From NCBI GenBank assembly GCA_030411725.1, contig MU839831.1:1612001-1676000 (forward strand): 64,000 nt of DNA, given 5' to 3'. The notes beneath the pieces were generated by a model. It saw nothing but the letters and a program-made list of their open reading frames with translations, was not told the origin of the DNA and ran no database searches. The DNA comes from Echria macrotheca. Taxonomy: Eukaryota > Ascomycota > Sordariomycetes > Sordariales > Schizotheciaceae. Both the position numbers and the translations under genes were made by a program. Each line of letters begins with the position of its first letter. The stretch's first letter is position 1. Below, piece after piece: positions 20,851 through 32,709 of this stretch.

Positions 20851-23800
20851 ATGCAACCCCATGCCGAAACCACAATTTCTGGCCACGAGGCCGAATCTGT
20901 ATCGGCGAAAATCATGCGGCGGCTCTCTTGGGAGGGCATGGACGACGGAAAACATCACATTCAGGACGCGCACGAGGACACTTTTAATTGGGTTTTTGGC
21001 ACCTACAACAGCTTGGCCCCTTATAACGATGAAGCATCATCTCTCCGCGAATGGCTGAAGTCAGGGACGGGTATTTACTGGGTTTCCGGCACGCCAGGCA
21101 GCGGGAAGTCGACGCTCATGAAGTACGTTCGGCAGCATCCCACGACGATCGAGCTATTATCTGCATGGTCCAGTCCGAGGAGCTGCATTTGCCTGGACTT
21201 TTTCTTCAGGTATGCGGGCTCACCTGTGCAGAAGTCAATACAGGGTTTGCTTCGCTCCCTTCTGTACCAAATCTTAGAGGCTGCGCCGGAGCTGGCCGCC
21301 GTCGCCTTTCCCGCCGAGGCAAACCCTGCTGGGCATGCACTTGGTGGTCCCGGTCGAGGAGGTTTATCCAGAGCCGTACAAGCGGCAGACCTATTAATGA
21401 ACTCCGAGAAGCGGTCTGAAAAGGAGCTCAGCCTTTCTTTACCCCATGTCACGGTACATCGCGATGCAGAGGAGCAGTGGACCACCCCACAGCTCACGGG
21501 AGCCTTTTTCCGATTATTAACGTGTGAGGAGCTTCGCACAAATTTTTGCATCTTCGTCGATGCCCTTGATGAATACGAGGGTGACCCCGTGGAGCTTGTC
21601 GACCTCCTCAAGCGGGCATCTCGACATTCCTTACGGACGAAACTATGCGTCTCAAGTCGTGCCTGGAACCTATTCGAGGACGCATTCGTCTCTGCCCCCA
21701 GACTCAGAGTGGATACTCTTACCCAAAGGGACATCTGGGATTTTGTGCAAAGCAGCCTCCGAAGCCATCCGGGCGCCCAGAGGCTATCTCAGACTGACAC
21801 AAAGGCCTGGGAAGGCCTCCTTGACGACATAACATCTCGGGCTTCAGGTGTCTTCCTTTGGGTTGTCTTGGTCGTCCGTTCTATTCGCCACGGCTTGGAA
21901 CAGGGGGACACCGTGGAAGAGCTCAGAGGACAGCTCGAAACGCTTCCGGATGACCTCCAAACCTGTTTTCGAGCGGTTCTCAGATCGGTTGATCCATTCT
22001 ATCGCGCAGCGATGTCAAAGTACCTGCGTATCGCGCTGCGAGCCGATGGGCCACTGCCATGGATGCTTTATAGCATTTTGGACGACGAGCTGGAAAGACC
22101 GGAATTGCTGATCCCAAAAGCGCTCGACGCGGTTCCCCTGCCCGCCGCCCGGATCAAGGCCATGTATGAGAGGGTTCAGCGCCGACTCCGCTCAACGTGT
22201 CAGGGCCTTTTGGAGATGTCACTCGGTCCGTCTGATCAAGTCACGTATTTCTCTCCTCGGGTTGAATTCTTCCACGGTACGGCACGGGATTTTCTTCTAT
22301 TCGAGCCTGCGCAACATGATCTTTTCGGCGGCCTCGAATTCAGCCCGGGAAGAGCTATCCGTGAAGGTTACGTTCAATTCATTCTTGCACTACCGGTTGA
22401 ACTAGACGATCATTCTGCGCCACTCAGGGAGATGTTTATCGATGCCATACAGTATGCCGACGAAAAGGACAAGACTCAGAGCGATATGGAAGATGGGGCT
22501 GTCATTGAGGTTTTTAAAGCAGTCAAGGCGGTAGTAGAGAACTCTGACAGTCGCCGAGGGAATATTGTTCGGCACGGAGTAACTTCTGCCGTCGCGCACC
22601 TCCGCGCTTCTGGCAGAACAGTTAACGTTGAAGAAATATGGGAGAGTGGAGGCTGGAGCGAGGAGTTCAAGCCTTGGCCTGAGCCTGACAGATATGGAGC
22701 GTCGACCGAACCCCTACCAGGAGCTCAGATGGGTGATGGTCTTGAGTCCCGCGATCTGATGGACCACCTTCTGCAAGCATCAGCGAGCACCCGCCCGGTC
22801 CGAGTCGCCGTTTTGGACACCGGCCCCGGGACCTTTATGGGGAAGAGCTCAGAGGGCTCGCCGGCGGCTGAAGCCAGAATATACAAGGTCGTGGGGGCGC
22901 CGGCGGTGACCAGTGATTCAAGACAGGACTGGGAAGATACGTCAACTGAGGGGTCCGACAGGTCCAATGCTGAATGTGCCGACAATACATCATCAGCAAA
23001 CCCTAGGTATGCGGAGTCTATCTTTTCCGGTGCCATAAGTGGCACCACTGCCCTTTCGGACCCGGCTTCCGACTACGTCAAACCGGCTAGGGAGGTCCTC
23101 GTAGAATTCTTTCTCGAGGATGCGGAGTTGTATCCCCTGCTCACTAGTGCCGCAGCGGACGGCAACATTGGGATAGACAGGCTGTCCCGGAACTTTGGTC
23201 GACTGCTGGACGCCTACTCCCTCGAACTATTAGGCGCCGCTATCAACCCCTTGCAGCGAGAGGCAGCAAAGTTTGTGCGGACAAGCTCTCCCTATGTGAC
23301 CCGTGCATTGGAGACACGGCTGGATTCGTATTCCATCGGCAGCAAGAGGCGACCCGAGCCAGGTGAAGCAACGGAGCTAAGACTTATGGTTGAAGAGAGA
23401 GTCAACGCTTTCCTGGAATCCCTACCAAATCTGGATAGTTCTGCGCCTGGCTCAGCCCTCATGCCCAACAAAGAAGACCATTCGCGGAGATCTGAGGACG
23501 CTCAAGAAGAGAATCGATATCCAATCGACGAGGCATTTGATGAAGACAACATTGTGAACGCTCTGGCACAGGTTAAGCAATTCCTGGGTACTGGCATTCC
23601 CATTCAAAATCTTCGCAGAGGCCTGCGACGATTTGTGCTCCCGTCTTCAGGAGATGCAGACCGTATAGAGGCCCCCGAAAATCCGGCTCCTGTGCAAGAC
23701 CAGACATCCCCACGACAAGAGGCTGCAGAAATATCCACGTTACAAGCGTGTGTTCCAGGTACGTGCCAGGTTGCAGGGTCGCCTTTCCCCAGAAGATAGG

Positions 23801-25032
23801 TACGGCGTTCTTCTAACAAAGAGGCCAGTGTTCCGTAGTCTACCCGAGCTCGTTGATCGTCTGTTCGACCGCCTAGGCAAGACACGCGAGCCTCATTTAC
23901 GCGAAGGCCTGACACGAGCTAGGTGGAAGTGTGTGAGTGATATTGGATGCCTAGGCATGCTAACATACCCTACGCATATGCTAACACTAGTGCAGCGGTG
24001 TGGCACACAACTGTTTGACGATTTCACTGAACTTGTGCCTGGCTCAATTCAAGAACTTGAGGCACAGCTCGAATCAGAGGATGATGCCAGGCAAGAGAGC
24101 TCCATTAGTGCCGTAGGAGAGTTATTTGGCTCAGCCTTGAACTCACTCCTTCGAGGGGCAGCAGGCCGGCTCCCGCGCCAGCTCAAACCCGCGAGCACAA
24201 GCTCCGGGAGCATCATCCCGCTGCACAATGTTGGCCAAGCTTCACCTGTAGCCCCTCCAGAGGAAGACAAGAGCCACTTGCTGCTCTGCATCGATACAGG
24301 CAATCAAACAATGCTGCAACAAAAGCGAATCGAGCAAATTTCGACGGATCGGGAACTATTCTTCTTCCTGAGGGAGCTGTACTGCAACTACCGGATGCCC
24401 AGGACGTGGTTCACACTTCGAAGCATCAGATTTCTCTCCATGAGCAACGTACGTCCTACCACCCCAAACCGCTGTGACTCCACTTGTGCCAAAAAGACCA
24501 GCCTTCCATACCCAGCCCTCTGCTGACCAAGTGATCATGTCCTCAGTTCACGGTTGACTTTAGCAACTCGGTCGACGCTGGCGAACACTACATCGACTGC
24601 AATGGTAGCTGTGTTTGTCTTCCCCCTGAGGCAAAGATCGGGCCCGAGTATGAATGTGACCCTGCCCCTCGGACAAAGCCCAAGAAAAATCCACCTATTG
24701 GGCGCAACCGCCTGACGCACTACTTTCGGAACCCCGGCTGCATCGATGAGAAGCAGACGACCATCTACGACCAGCTCCCAAAGCGAGTATGCGGCGAGCT
24801 TAGGGCGACGAGCAAGCAGGAAGCGGAGGGCTGGGGAATACACTTTGAGGAAGGTTGGCACTGGCGCACGATCTTCGTCGTCACCGCCGTCTTTCTCCTC
24901 TCGTTCAGCCTCGTGTTTGGCATCGTCTGGTCTGTTACCAGGTCGGATATCCAGGGCGCCTTCGCCATATCTAGCTTTTGGCTTTCATTCGGCGGCATCT
25001 TACTTGGATTCTTGGCGGTGAGAAGTCGATGA
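20851..25032 (+). CDS. NACHT ATPase with a C-terminal two-helix membrane domain
   Basis: Exon 1 runs from the ATG at 20851. It opens with the linker usual just before fungal NACHT domains (RRLSWEGMDD, AHEDTFNWVFG), then a P-loop GTPGSGKST at 80-88 and Walker B FVDALDE at 235-241. The region after residue about 650 (FLEDAELYPLL, IQNLRRGLRRFV) belongs to a fungal family that continues in another frame: RWKCRCGTQLFDDFTEL, FFLRELYCNYR, PPIGRN, then two hydrophobic helices near the end. Later exons are 23793 (or 23777)-23932, 23996-24448 and 24547-25032, phase-matched. The first junction is unresolved: a 34-nt GTACGT/CCCCAG intron fits the frame but is very short. There is no N-terminal effector domain and no WD40, ANK or TPR repeats. 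Alternatives are two adjacent genes or a frameshift. Confidence 0.72.
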
Positions 25033-25326
25033 AGTAGGTAGGTAGGTATGCAACCAAAGCTGCACGGCGGCATTTCTAGAGTTAAATACCGAGTACTATC
25101 AAGCCTCTTCTTCACTTTTCAACACCCTATCAGCATCAACCAACCAGCCAAGGGGTTTCAAGTCGCGAGCAAGCAGAAGGATGTCATGGCGTGGATCCAG
25201 GGTATTATCCTGTCGTCAGACAGTTTTACCAGAGGCCAATCGAGGATTGGAATTCTCAAAGCGGAGCGCCTACCTACCGGAGCGAGCGTATCTGAGACAT
25301 AAACCAACAACAAAAAAATCCGCTCA

Positions 25327-26457
25327 TCAAAACGTCGTCGACAACGCAGGCAGCCCAATCTCCCCCCTCGCAACCTCCACCCCACCGCCCACAATATCAA
25401 CCTCCAACTCTTCCTCTTCCTCTCCCCCCCTCACCGCCAGCCTCACCTCAATAACACACTCCCTCCCCAGCTTCAACCCCTGATACACCAAAATCTTCGC
25501 CTTCTTCCCTTCCTCATCCAACTTACCAGGCAACACCCCATTCCGATAAAGATACGCCGCCAACGGCCCCGCCGCACTTCCCGTCGCGGGATCCTCAGCC
25601 GTCATCCCCCGACTGAAGAATCGGGCGTGAAACGTCGGGATACTACCATCCGATCCCGATGCAGCAGTGGGAGCAACAGGCGTGAACCAGAAGACCCCGT
25701 GCGCCCTGCTATCCAGAAGATCAAGCTGCTGCACGAGCTTGTCGCGGCTCACGACGGCGCGGTTGAGCGCGTCCACTGACGACACAGGGACGAGGAGGTG
25801 GTGTGTTGTCGAGGTGGACATGATTTGTGGCAGGAGTTTCGGTGTAGAGCGAAACCCGATGTCGCTTGCTGAGAGGCCCAGGACTGCGGCGATTGCAGAT
25901 CGGTCAGGCGGTACCGCGTGGGACTTTGGACTGGCTTGGCGGATGGCGATGGTGAACAGATTATCAGAGGTGGTGCCATTTGTTGTTGTCGGGTCGGTTT
26001 CAGAGGTTCTCTCCTTCTTCTTCTTCTGGCGGTGGCGGCGGATGACCTTGACGGGGATGACTTCCCCCCCGAGTTCCTGGTGGAAGGTGAATTCTTCTTC
26101 TTCTACCTCTGCTGCTGTCGACGACCACCCTCCTCCGGCTCTTTTTTTGTTGTCGGGTGTAGATGTAGAAAAGTCGAGAAGGTTGGCGTGGGCGAGGTGC
26201 CACCAGACTCCGAGGATGTTGTGGCCGGCGCCGTAGACCTCCCAGCCGTAGGGGAGGAAGGAGCGGAGCTTGAAGTCGGCGCCGGGCAGGGTCGGACGGA
26301 AGAAAAAGGTGGTTTCGGAAAGGTTGAATTGACGGGTTATGAGCTTCATTTGGGTGTCGGTGAGGTCTTGTCCTCTGGCGTCGACGACCGCTAGGGGGTT
26401 GCCCTTGTAGGCCGTGGCCGAGAAGACGTCGACGATGGAGAAAGGGGCGGAGGGCAT
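25327..26457 (-). CDS. PhzF-like isomerase/epimerase family protein
   Basis: Single exon, 376 residues, ATG start. The N-terminal half has DVFSATAYKGNPLAVV and NLSETTFF, whose Glu48 aligns with the catalytic Glu of PhzF. The C-terminal half has DPATGSAAGPLAAYL, the conserved second-domain motif. The family has two diaminopimelate-epimerase-like halves and catalyses isomerisation in phenazine synthesis in bacteria; fungal members mostly lack a known substrate. Residues about 100-165 form a low-complexity insertion rich in Glu and Lys that makes this protein longer than the usual 290-310. No other phenazine genes are present, so a phenazine role is not implied. Confidence 0.88.
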   Translation of the reverse strand: MPSAPFSIVDVFSATAYKGNPLAVVDARGQDLTDTQMKLITRQFNLSETTFFFRPTLPGADFKLRSFLPYGWEVYGAGHNILGVWWHLAHANLLDFSTSTPDNKKRAGGGWSSTAAEVEEEEFTFHQELGGEVIPVKVIRRHRQKKKKERTSETDPTTTNGTTSDNLFTIAIRQASPKSHAVPPDRSAIAAVLGLSASDIGFRSTPKLLPQIMSTSTTHHLLVPVSSVDALNRAVVSRDKLVQQLDLLDSRAHGVFWFTPVAPTAASGSDGSIPTFHARFFSRGMTAEDPATGSAAGPLAAYLYRNGVLPGKLDEEGKKAKILVYQGLKLGRECVIEVRLAVRGGEEEEELEVDIVGGGVEVARGEIGLPALSTTF

Positions 26458-27163
26458 GATGTCGGGTGGGAGAGTGAAAGTAGTAGCAAAAGATGTCGTG
26501 AGATATGATTAAGAGGCAATGGGGACCAGCGTTCAGGGTTGGTTTCGGTTCTTATACTTGAACTGAAGCTCCTTGTTTTCATGACGGGTGTAGGAAGAAT
26601 TGACTATCTCTCGTGGGTTGCTTTGTAATAACGTCTCTAGGAGATGGCTTACATGATCAGTGTAGACTGGACTGTCACGACATCCCCCCCGCATCCCCCG
26701 CAAGAGGCCGGTCCGGGATCTCCCCGAGCTTACTTCACAATCCTCAGAAATTCACCATCCAACTTCCTTCTATGGAACGCCTCTAGGCGTCAAGGTTAGC
26801 AGGCCAATGCTTGTGAACTTGGCATGCAAAGGGCAACTTGGCAGTTAGTAATGCTTCGATAGGGGGGTGAGGAGGGGCGGGGGGACGGGGCTACTAGGCA
26901 GTAAACTCTGTTCTTTGTCAAAAAGAGACATTACAGTTCTCATTCACGATTCTTCGAAAATATGAAGTTGTATCACATTTACCTAGATGCAACGTCTCCA
27001 TCTCCTACCACCGTCTTCATTGATAATGAATTCCAGTTGGAACGAGACACACCAACTGGCAGTTACGATTCGAAACTCGGGCACCTATCGTATGTACATA
27101 CCCTATTACAAACCACAGCCCCTATTTTAGACCCCTATCCTATTTCGCCATCACCACCACCTC
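26458..27163. other. Intergenic
   Basis: Promoter of the PhzF-like gene and 3' flank of the GMC gene. A 75-codon plus-strand frame from the ATG at 26962 shows no domain and is left uncalled. Confidence 0.45.
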
Positions 27164-29062
27164 TCACGCCTTCTTCGCATCCGCGATAATATCTTCCGAC
27201 GCCTTCTGACTCAACATCATAGTCGGCAACACCGGAAACGCCCCGGGAACCACAGGCCACGCGCTCGCATCCACAACCCGCAGCCCATTCACCCCCCTCA
27301 CGCGGAACTTGGAATCCAGCACAGCCATCTTGTCATCATCGGCACCGATCGCGCACGACGACGCGGCGTGATGCGAGTACGCCTGCAGCTTGAAGAACTC
27401 AGCCTGTGCGGCATCGGTGCAGTTCGCCGACTTGCCAAGCTCGCCGGGACACGGATGCAGCTCCTGGAACGGCGCGGCCGGTGCGCCAGCAGCCTTCCAT
27501 GACTCGCGCAGCAGATTGGCCGCCTCGACAATCTCCTTCAGATCCTGGTCCCCGCCGTGCTCAAAGAAGCGAAAGTTGATGTCGGGCGTGTCCTGCGGAT
27601 CAGCGGAGCGCAGCAACACGCTGCCGGCGCGCGACTTGGGGCCGATGTGCACCATGGCGCAGGTCCACTGGTTCGGGCCGTAGTCGGTGGGAAAGCCCGG
27701 CCAGAAGCCCTCAAACGAGAAGGCGCCGCACCACGTGAAGATGTTGCGGTTCTTGGTCGGCGCGCTCTTGGTGCGGAAGATCATGGTGATCAGACCGGCA
27801 TCCACAGGCACTGCGCCGAGCGCGAGGATCGATCCCTCATAGTTGTCGGCCAGACCCTCGCCCACGCCCGGCAGGTCCTTGACCACGGTGATGTTGAACT
27901 TCTCGAGCTCCGCGCGCGGGCCGACGCCGCTCAGCTTCAGGATCTGCGGCGAGTTGAACGCACCACCAGAGACAATGACTTCCCGGGACGCGTAGATCTT
28001 GGACACCGGACCCTTGGTCCCCGCGACGTGTTTGGGGTCGGCTTTGTAGACTGACTCCCCAGACATGATCTCAACGCCAATCGCACGCGGAGGCGCGGCG
28101 GCCATGCCGGTGGTCGTGTTGAAGAGAACCTTGGTGACGAGCGTGTGCAGCTTCACTGTCAGAGGGTACTTGGCCGCGTCGGCGAGCGTGGCGCGGATGT
28201 AGTTATTGGGACTGCTGCGCTTGCCGTCCTTTCCGGCGTGCTGCACCATGTTGTACAGCGATGTGATCTGATCGCGGTTCTTGTCGTCGGCCAGAATGTC
28301 GGTATTGATCAGGTCGGCCACCTTGGTCGGGTCCTGGCCCGTCAGCTCCGCCATCTTCTTCATGATGCGCACGCCGGTCCAGTTGTCATTCTTGGCCCAC
28401 GACACGTCGCCCGCCGTGGTCTTCAGCCAGCCTGCGGTCGTTAGTGGACATCAGCCAACAGATAGGGGAGCCATATGCATACCGTTGTATCCATGCGCCG
28501 CGTTGCCAGCAGCAAGATAGTCGTTCTGTTCGATCTGCTTGAAATACTTCCGCATATTATGGGCCTCCCAGCTAGTGTCTCCGGTCTTGTTGACAACCAG
28601 GTCCCAGTCGCTGTCCTGGGGCAGCGAGCATACGGCGCCGTTGTGCATAGCGCAGCCACCAAGCACAGCAGCGCGCGGATACTGGATACCGAGATGCTTG
28701 GCTCCCGCCGGCGGGTCATTTCCGACATAAAAGGTGCCACCGCCCGTGTCCCAGGTCGTGTGGTGAAACTGGAGTTCGCGCGCCGGATCCTCCGAGTGCT
28801 TGACCCAAAAGTCCCACCGTGTCGCCTCGTCATTGGCCGCCTCGTTGAAGTTAGCCAAGTCGGCGTACGTCGGGTTGTCGCCTTCATCACCGCCCGCCTC
28901 GATCAGCAGCGTCTTGTAGCCAGCCCGAGCGAGGTTGGCCGCTAACGGGCCGCCCCCGGGTCCGCTGCCGACGACGATATAGTCATACGTCTCCGGGTCA
29001 GCAGCGTGCACGGCAGACACGGCCACGGTGGCAACCAGGGCCGACAGGATACGGTAGCGCAT
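27164..29062 (-). CDS. GMC oxidoreductase (FAD-dependent alcohol/sugar oxidase or dehydrogenase)
   Basis: Exons 29062-28483 and 28431-27164 are joined across an intron with GTATGC donor, ACTAAC branch and CGCAG acceptor, giving 615 residues. I choose the ATG at 29062 because it puts a clean signal peptide (about residues 1-20) at the N-terminus; another in-frame ATG lies 96 nt upstream. The ADP-binding loop is VVGSGPGGG at 31-38. GGAFNSPQILKLSGVGP is the GMC signature 2 region. YSHHAASSCAIG near the C-terminus places the catalytic His, and PVVPGAFPVLPT occupies the site where many members have a G-N-P. Secretion suggests a plant-polymer or H2O2-supplying role. Substrate cannot be assigned. 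It shares an upstream region with the divergent P450. Confidence 0.93.
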
Positions 29063-30533
29063 GGCGGTCGTCCTTCTAGAAGCTGCGGAGAAGGTTGTTA
29101 GTTGCCAACCGACGGCACGGCCAGGTCGATCCGTTCCTGCCGGGTTGCGATTGCGCATTTATATGTAGGCTACTGTACTCCGTAGCTCCATCCTGGCCGC
29201 GGCTCGTGAGGGCCCTGACGGTCCATTCTCAAGCGGCAATATGCAGGTTCCGCACAGATAGATCAATCCGATATTGATCTCTAATGGTGAGATGTGGGCA
29301 GGCAGACGCAATGGCAGTACCTGCAGGTTGCCAAGCGGCCAATGGAGAGGTGCCGGGGAGGTATATTACCAGATGTCCATTGTTGTCAGTGGGTAAAATG
29401 CAATGCCGCCAGGGACACGGAGAGAATAGCCCTAGATCACCAATACGTGCCGTCCCAGAACCCCGCCAGCTGGGCCGTACATCTTTCGCCCGATATTAGG
29501 CGAGACATATTGCCTTGGCGTTCCCGGAAGATTGGGTTCTGGAAAAAGAGTGGCCAGCGAGCCGGTGACAGCGGCTCCCACAACAACGACCGATGGCTGC
29601 GGGTTTAATCGCCTCGCTAGGAGGCGGGATGGGTGTAGTAGACCATACGGACTAATTGGTGGTAGCTATGGTGCCGCTGTAGTTTCGGGTAGGCTTTCGG
29701 ATAGTTCGGACGACCCGGGTGAGACTCTGATCGGTTGATACTTGGCGATCCGGGAGAAATGCCGGCTCTACTACCTGGCCGTCAGATCTGCGCTGCTCGG
29801 AGGATAACGACCGATGTTATGGATGCTACGAATACAATCAGCATCTTTGATATCACTGAATATTCCAGACATCTGCCAAGATATCCCGCATCTGTGAACA
29901 TACCGGAGTGGTCGTGGACTGAGATCAGATCTGAAGGGCTTATTAGGTGGTTGTCTCGGACAGCGAAGTCCCTGTTCTGAAACATCGTTAATGCTACGGT
30001 TATCTCACCACTCAGTTGAGATAAATACGAGACAAACGGTTGGAAGAGTAGTCCATCAGTCTCAAAATCTTGTCTATCTAGAATCTGTGGACGTGGTACT
30101 GACCTTAATGATAAGCTTCGGTGTTACGAGCACCAACGAAGACGCCTGGCTCTGGCCTCTTCCCGGATCCACGTCTTCGAACGCATGACTGACGGACGGA
30201 GAACAAATGTGTCATTCCGATATCAAAAACTGTTGTTCCCTCTTGTGTTCGACCCGGCAGGTAGAGGAGGTTGGCCGTGGCAAGAAGTTGTAGCTGGGCT
30301 CTCCATCGTCTATCGACAAAACGAGAAGGCGGAAGAAATGAGGACCCAGAGGGGGTTAAGCATAACGAATCATTTTGCCCAAAATGAATCTGGAAGAAGA
30401 CCCAGGACTCCAAGCTTTCAGGTATGTCTCCGCAACTCGATCGCAAAGCTTGGCCGTGCGCTAACCACGTCGAGACAACGGAGAGGGGAAATATCGCAGC
30501 CCCGCGAACTTTTCATCTGCTGCACTTGCCACG
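29063..30533. other. Divergent intergenic between GMC and P450 genes
   Basis: About 1.5 kb with no supported gene. It must contain the promoters of both flanking genes. Pyrimidine/purine composition is mixed and I see no repeat or clear operator. Confidence 0.5.
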
Positions 30534-32324
30534 ATGAACATCGACATCCCACCACCCACCATGTCATCAGCCAGCCTAATCGCATCCTCAGCACTAGTCC
30601 TCGTCGTGACCGCCTTCATCGCCCGATGGATCCGATCCTGGTGCCGGCTGCGCCACATCCCCGGTCCGCCGATCGCCAGCCTGTCAGCTGCTTGGATGCT
30701 ACAGAAGCTGTGCACGGGGGACTTCAACGAGGCGCTCATTCAAGTTGCTGAGACCCATGGTCCCCTGGCGCGTATTGGCCCCAACGACCTGCTCTGCACC
30801 GACCCCGATACGCTGCGGCGTGTTGCCGGCGCGCGGTCAGTCTACATCAAAGGTGACTTTTATGAGACTGGTCGCGTCGTGCCTGGCTACAACAATATTG
30901 TGTCGGAGCGCGATGAGACCAAACACAAAGCGCTCCGGGCTGCCATGGCCGGTGGGTATCTCGGCCGGGAGACCGGGAGCTTAGCCGGCATTGAGGCCTG
31001 TCTCGACCGCCAGCTCCGTGCCTTCATAGCCCTGATTGAAACAAAGTACATCTCGGAGCCTGGGACGATACGGCCGCTTGATTTCGCCATCAAGTCGCAG
31101 TTCTTCGCGCTTGATGTCATCAGCGAGCTCTCGTTTGGGCGCGCCTTTGGCTTCCTTGTCGAGGATAGGGACCTGTATGACTACGTCAAAATCAACGAGT
31201 CCGCCATCCCCGTCATGAATACAATCCAGGCGATACCTTGGATCACCAACGCTCTTTATAGCTGGCCGCTCCGTCTGGGTCTCCCCAGCACTGGTGACAA
31301 AGTCGGACTGGGTCGGCTGATGGGGTGAGTTAGGATGAGATGACAGCTAACTAAAACTCGCAGCTGACAATACAGTCTTGCGAAACATTACGTCGACGAG
31401 CGCTTTGGACCAGGCGCCAAGGTCGGGCAGGATATGCTCCAGGCTTTCATCAACGGTGGAATGTCGCATGAGGACCTCATCCAGCACATGTTTGTTCAGA
31501 TGTAAGCTTTGGTTTTGCGATGGAGTCGACGATGATGCTGATATCCCGATCCAGTGTGGCTGGGTCTATAACTATAGCCGCTGCGATCCGCCACACTTTC
31601 CTCGCCTTGATCTCCACGCCAACGGCTTACTCCGCCCTCCAGGCAGAGATCGACGTCAATATCGCCTCGGGGAAGATCAGCTCGCCCACAATCACCGAAG
31701 CAGAAGCCCATAATCTCGTGTACCTCCAGGCCGTGATCCATGAGGGTCTTCGGATGTGGCCGCCTGCCACTGGCCTCGGGTCGAAGCAAGTGCCTCCAGA
31801 AGGAGATTTTATTTGTGGCTTCCGAGTTCCCGGCGGCACTCAGGTGGCCACCAATTTTATGGGCATCATGAGGTTGAAGAGCATATGGGGTGAAGACGCA
31901 AATGTGTTCCGCCCGGAGCGGTGGGTCGAGGCGGACGACGCGCAAAGACAGAGGATGGCCTCGGTTTTGGACCTGGCCTTTGGGAGCGGCAAGTATCAGT
32001 GCCTTGGAAAACGGGTCGCCATGATGGAGCTAGACAAGGTTTTCGTCGAGGTTGGTGATCCCTGGAATCCCCCTCAAAAAGTCCCGATGACGCTGACATG
32101 ACTTGCAACCAACGCAGCTACTCCGCAGGTTCGATTTTGCGCTGACAGATCCTGTGCATCCGATCAAATCGTTTGGCGGGAATTTCTGGGTTGGCAGCGA
32201 CATGTGGCTGCGGGTAACCTGCCGCTCGCCGACGCCTGTAGCAAATAGGGGCGCCTTATCGGGCAGTGAGACATGCAGTCCGACAACGCTGGCCGGCCAC
32301 CCTCGAGAAGAAAAAGATGGTTGA
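30534..32324 (+). CDS. Cytochrome P450 monooxygenase
   Basis: Four exons, 30534-31324, 31376-31501, 31555-32050 and 32118-32324, give 539 residues. All junctions are phase-matched, with donors GTGAGT, GTAAGC and GTTGGT. An N-terminal membrane anchor (about residues 10-30) is followed by the proline hinge HIPGPP. The ExxR motif is EGLR in VIHEGLRMWPP. FRPERW and the haem-binding FGSGKYQCLGKR are intact. The I-helix reads AGSITI where most P450s have AGxDT, so the proton-relay acid is replaced by Ile. ER membrane enzyme; the substrate is unknown. It resembles fungal pisatin-demethylase/benzoate-hydroxylase-like groups in overall layout, an inference only. Confidence 0.93.
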
Positions 32325-32709
32325 CCGCTCGGCCGGGCTTGGTTTATCGGCGGCCAGCGCAACTCTGCCAAGAATAGATAATCCCACGGTTTCTCGACCC
32401 TTGCAGTCCGGCTCCTGTGGCGGGCTGTGCCTCTCGGATCCCCACCACCGGGAGAACGCCACGATGGAAGTTGAGTGGTCGGGGCGGCATCCGTGGTGCT
32501 GCACGTCTCGGACTTGTTCCAACTCGGCCCAGCCATTGACAATCGATGCAGGTTCGACACAAGCCATTGGGCGCCACAAAAAGTAGTCAGGGAAACAAAT
32601 ACGAATGAATGACCGCGTCGCGCCGTGCTTTGTTTCTTGCTCTCTCTTGTTGCAGAAAATCTGGTCTGATCATTAATTGCTGGTCAATGTCTCCCGCCGT
32701 GTTGTGACC
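32325..32709. other. Short intergenic
   Basis: 3' flank of the P450 and promoter of the downstream membrane protein. Nothing else seen. Confidence 0.5.

Noticed and set aside
25327..26457. Phenazine biosynthesis
   Set aside because: Only a PhzF-family protein is present; fungal members of this family are not tied to phenazines.
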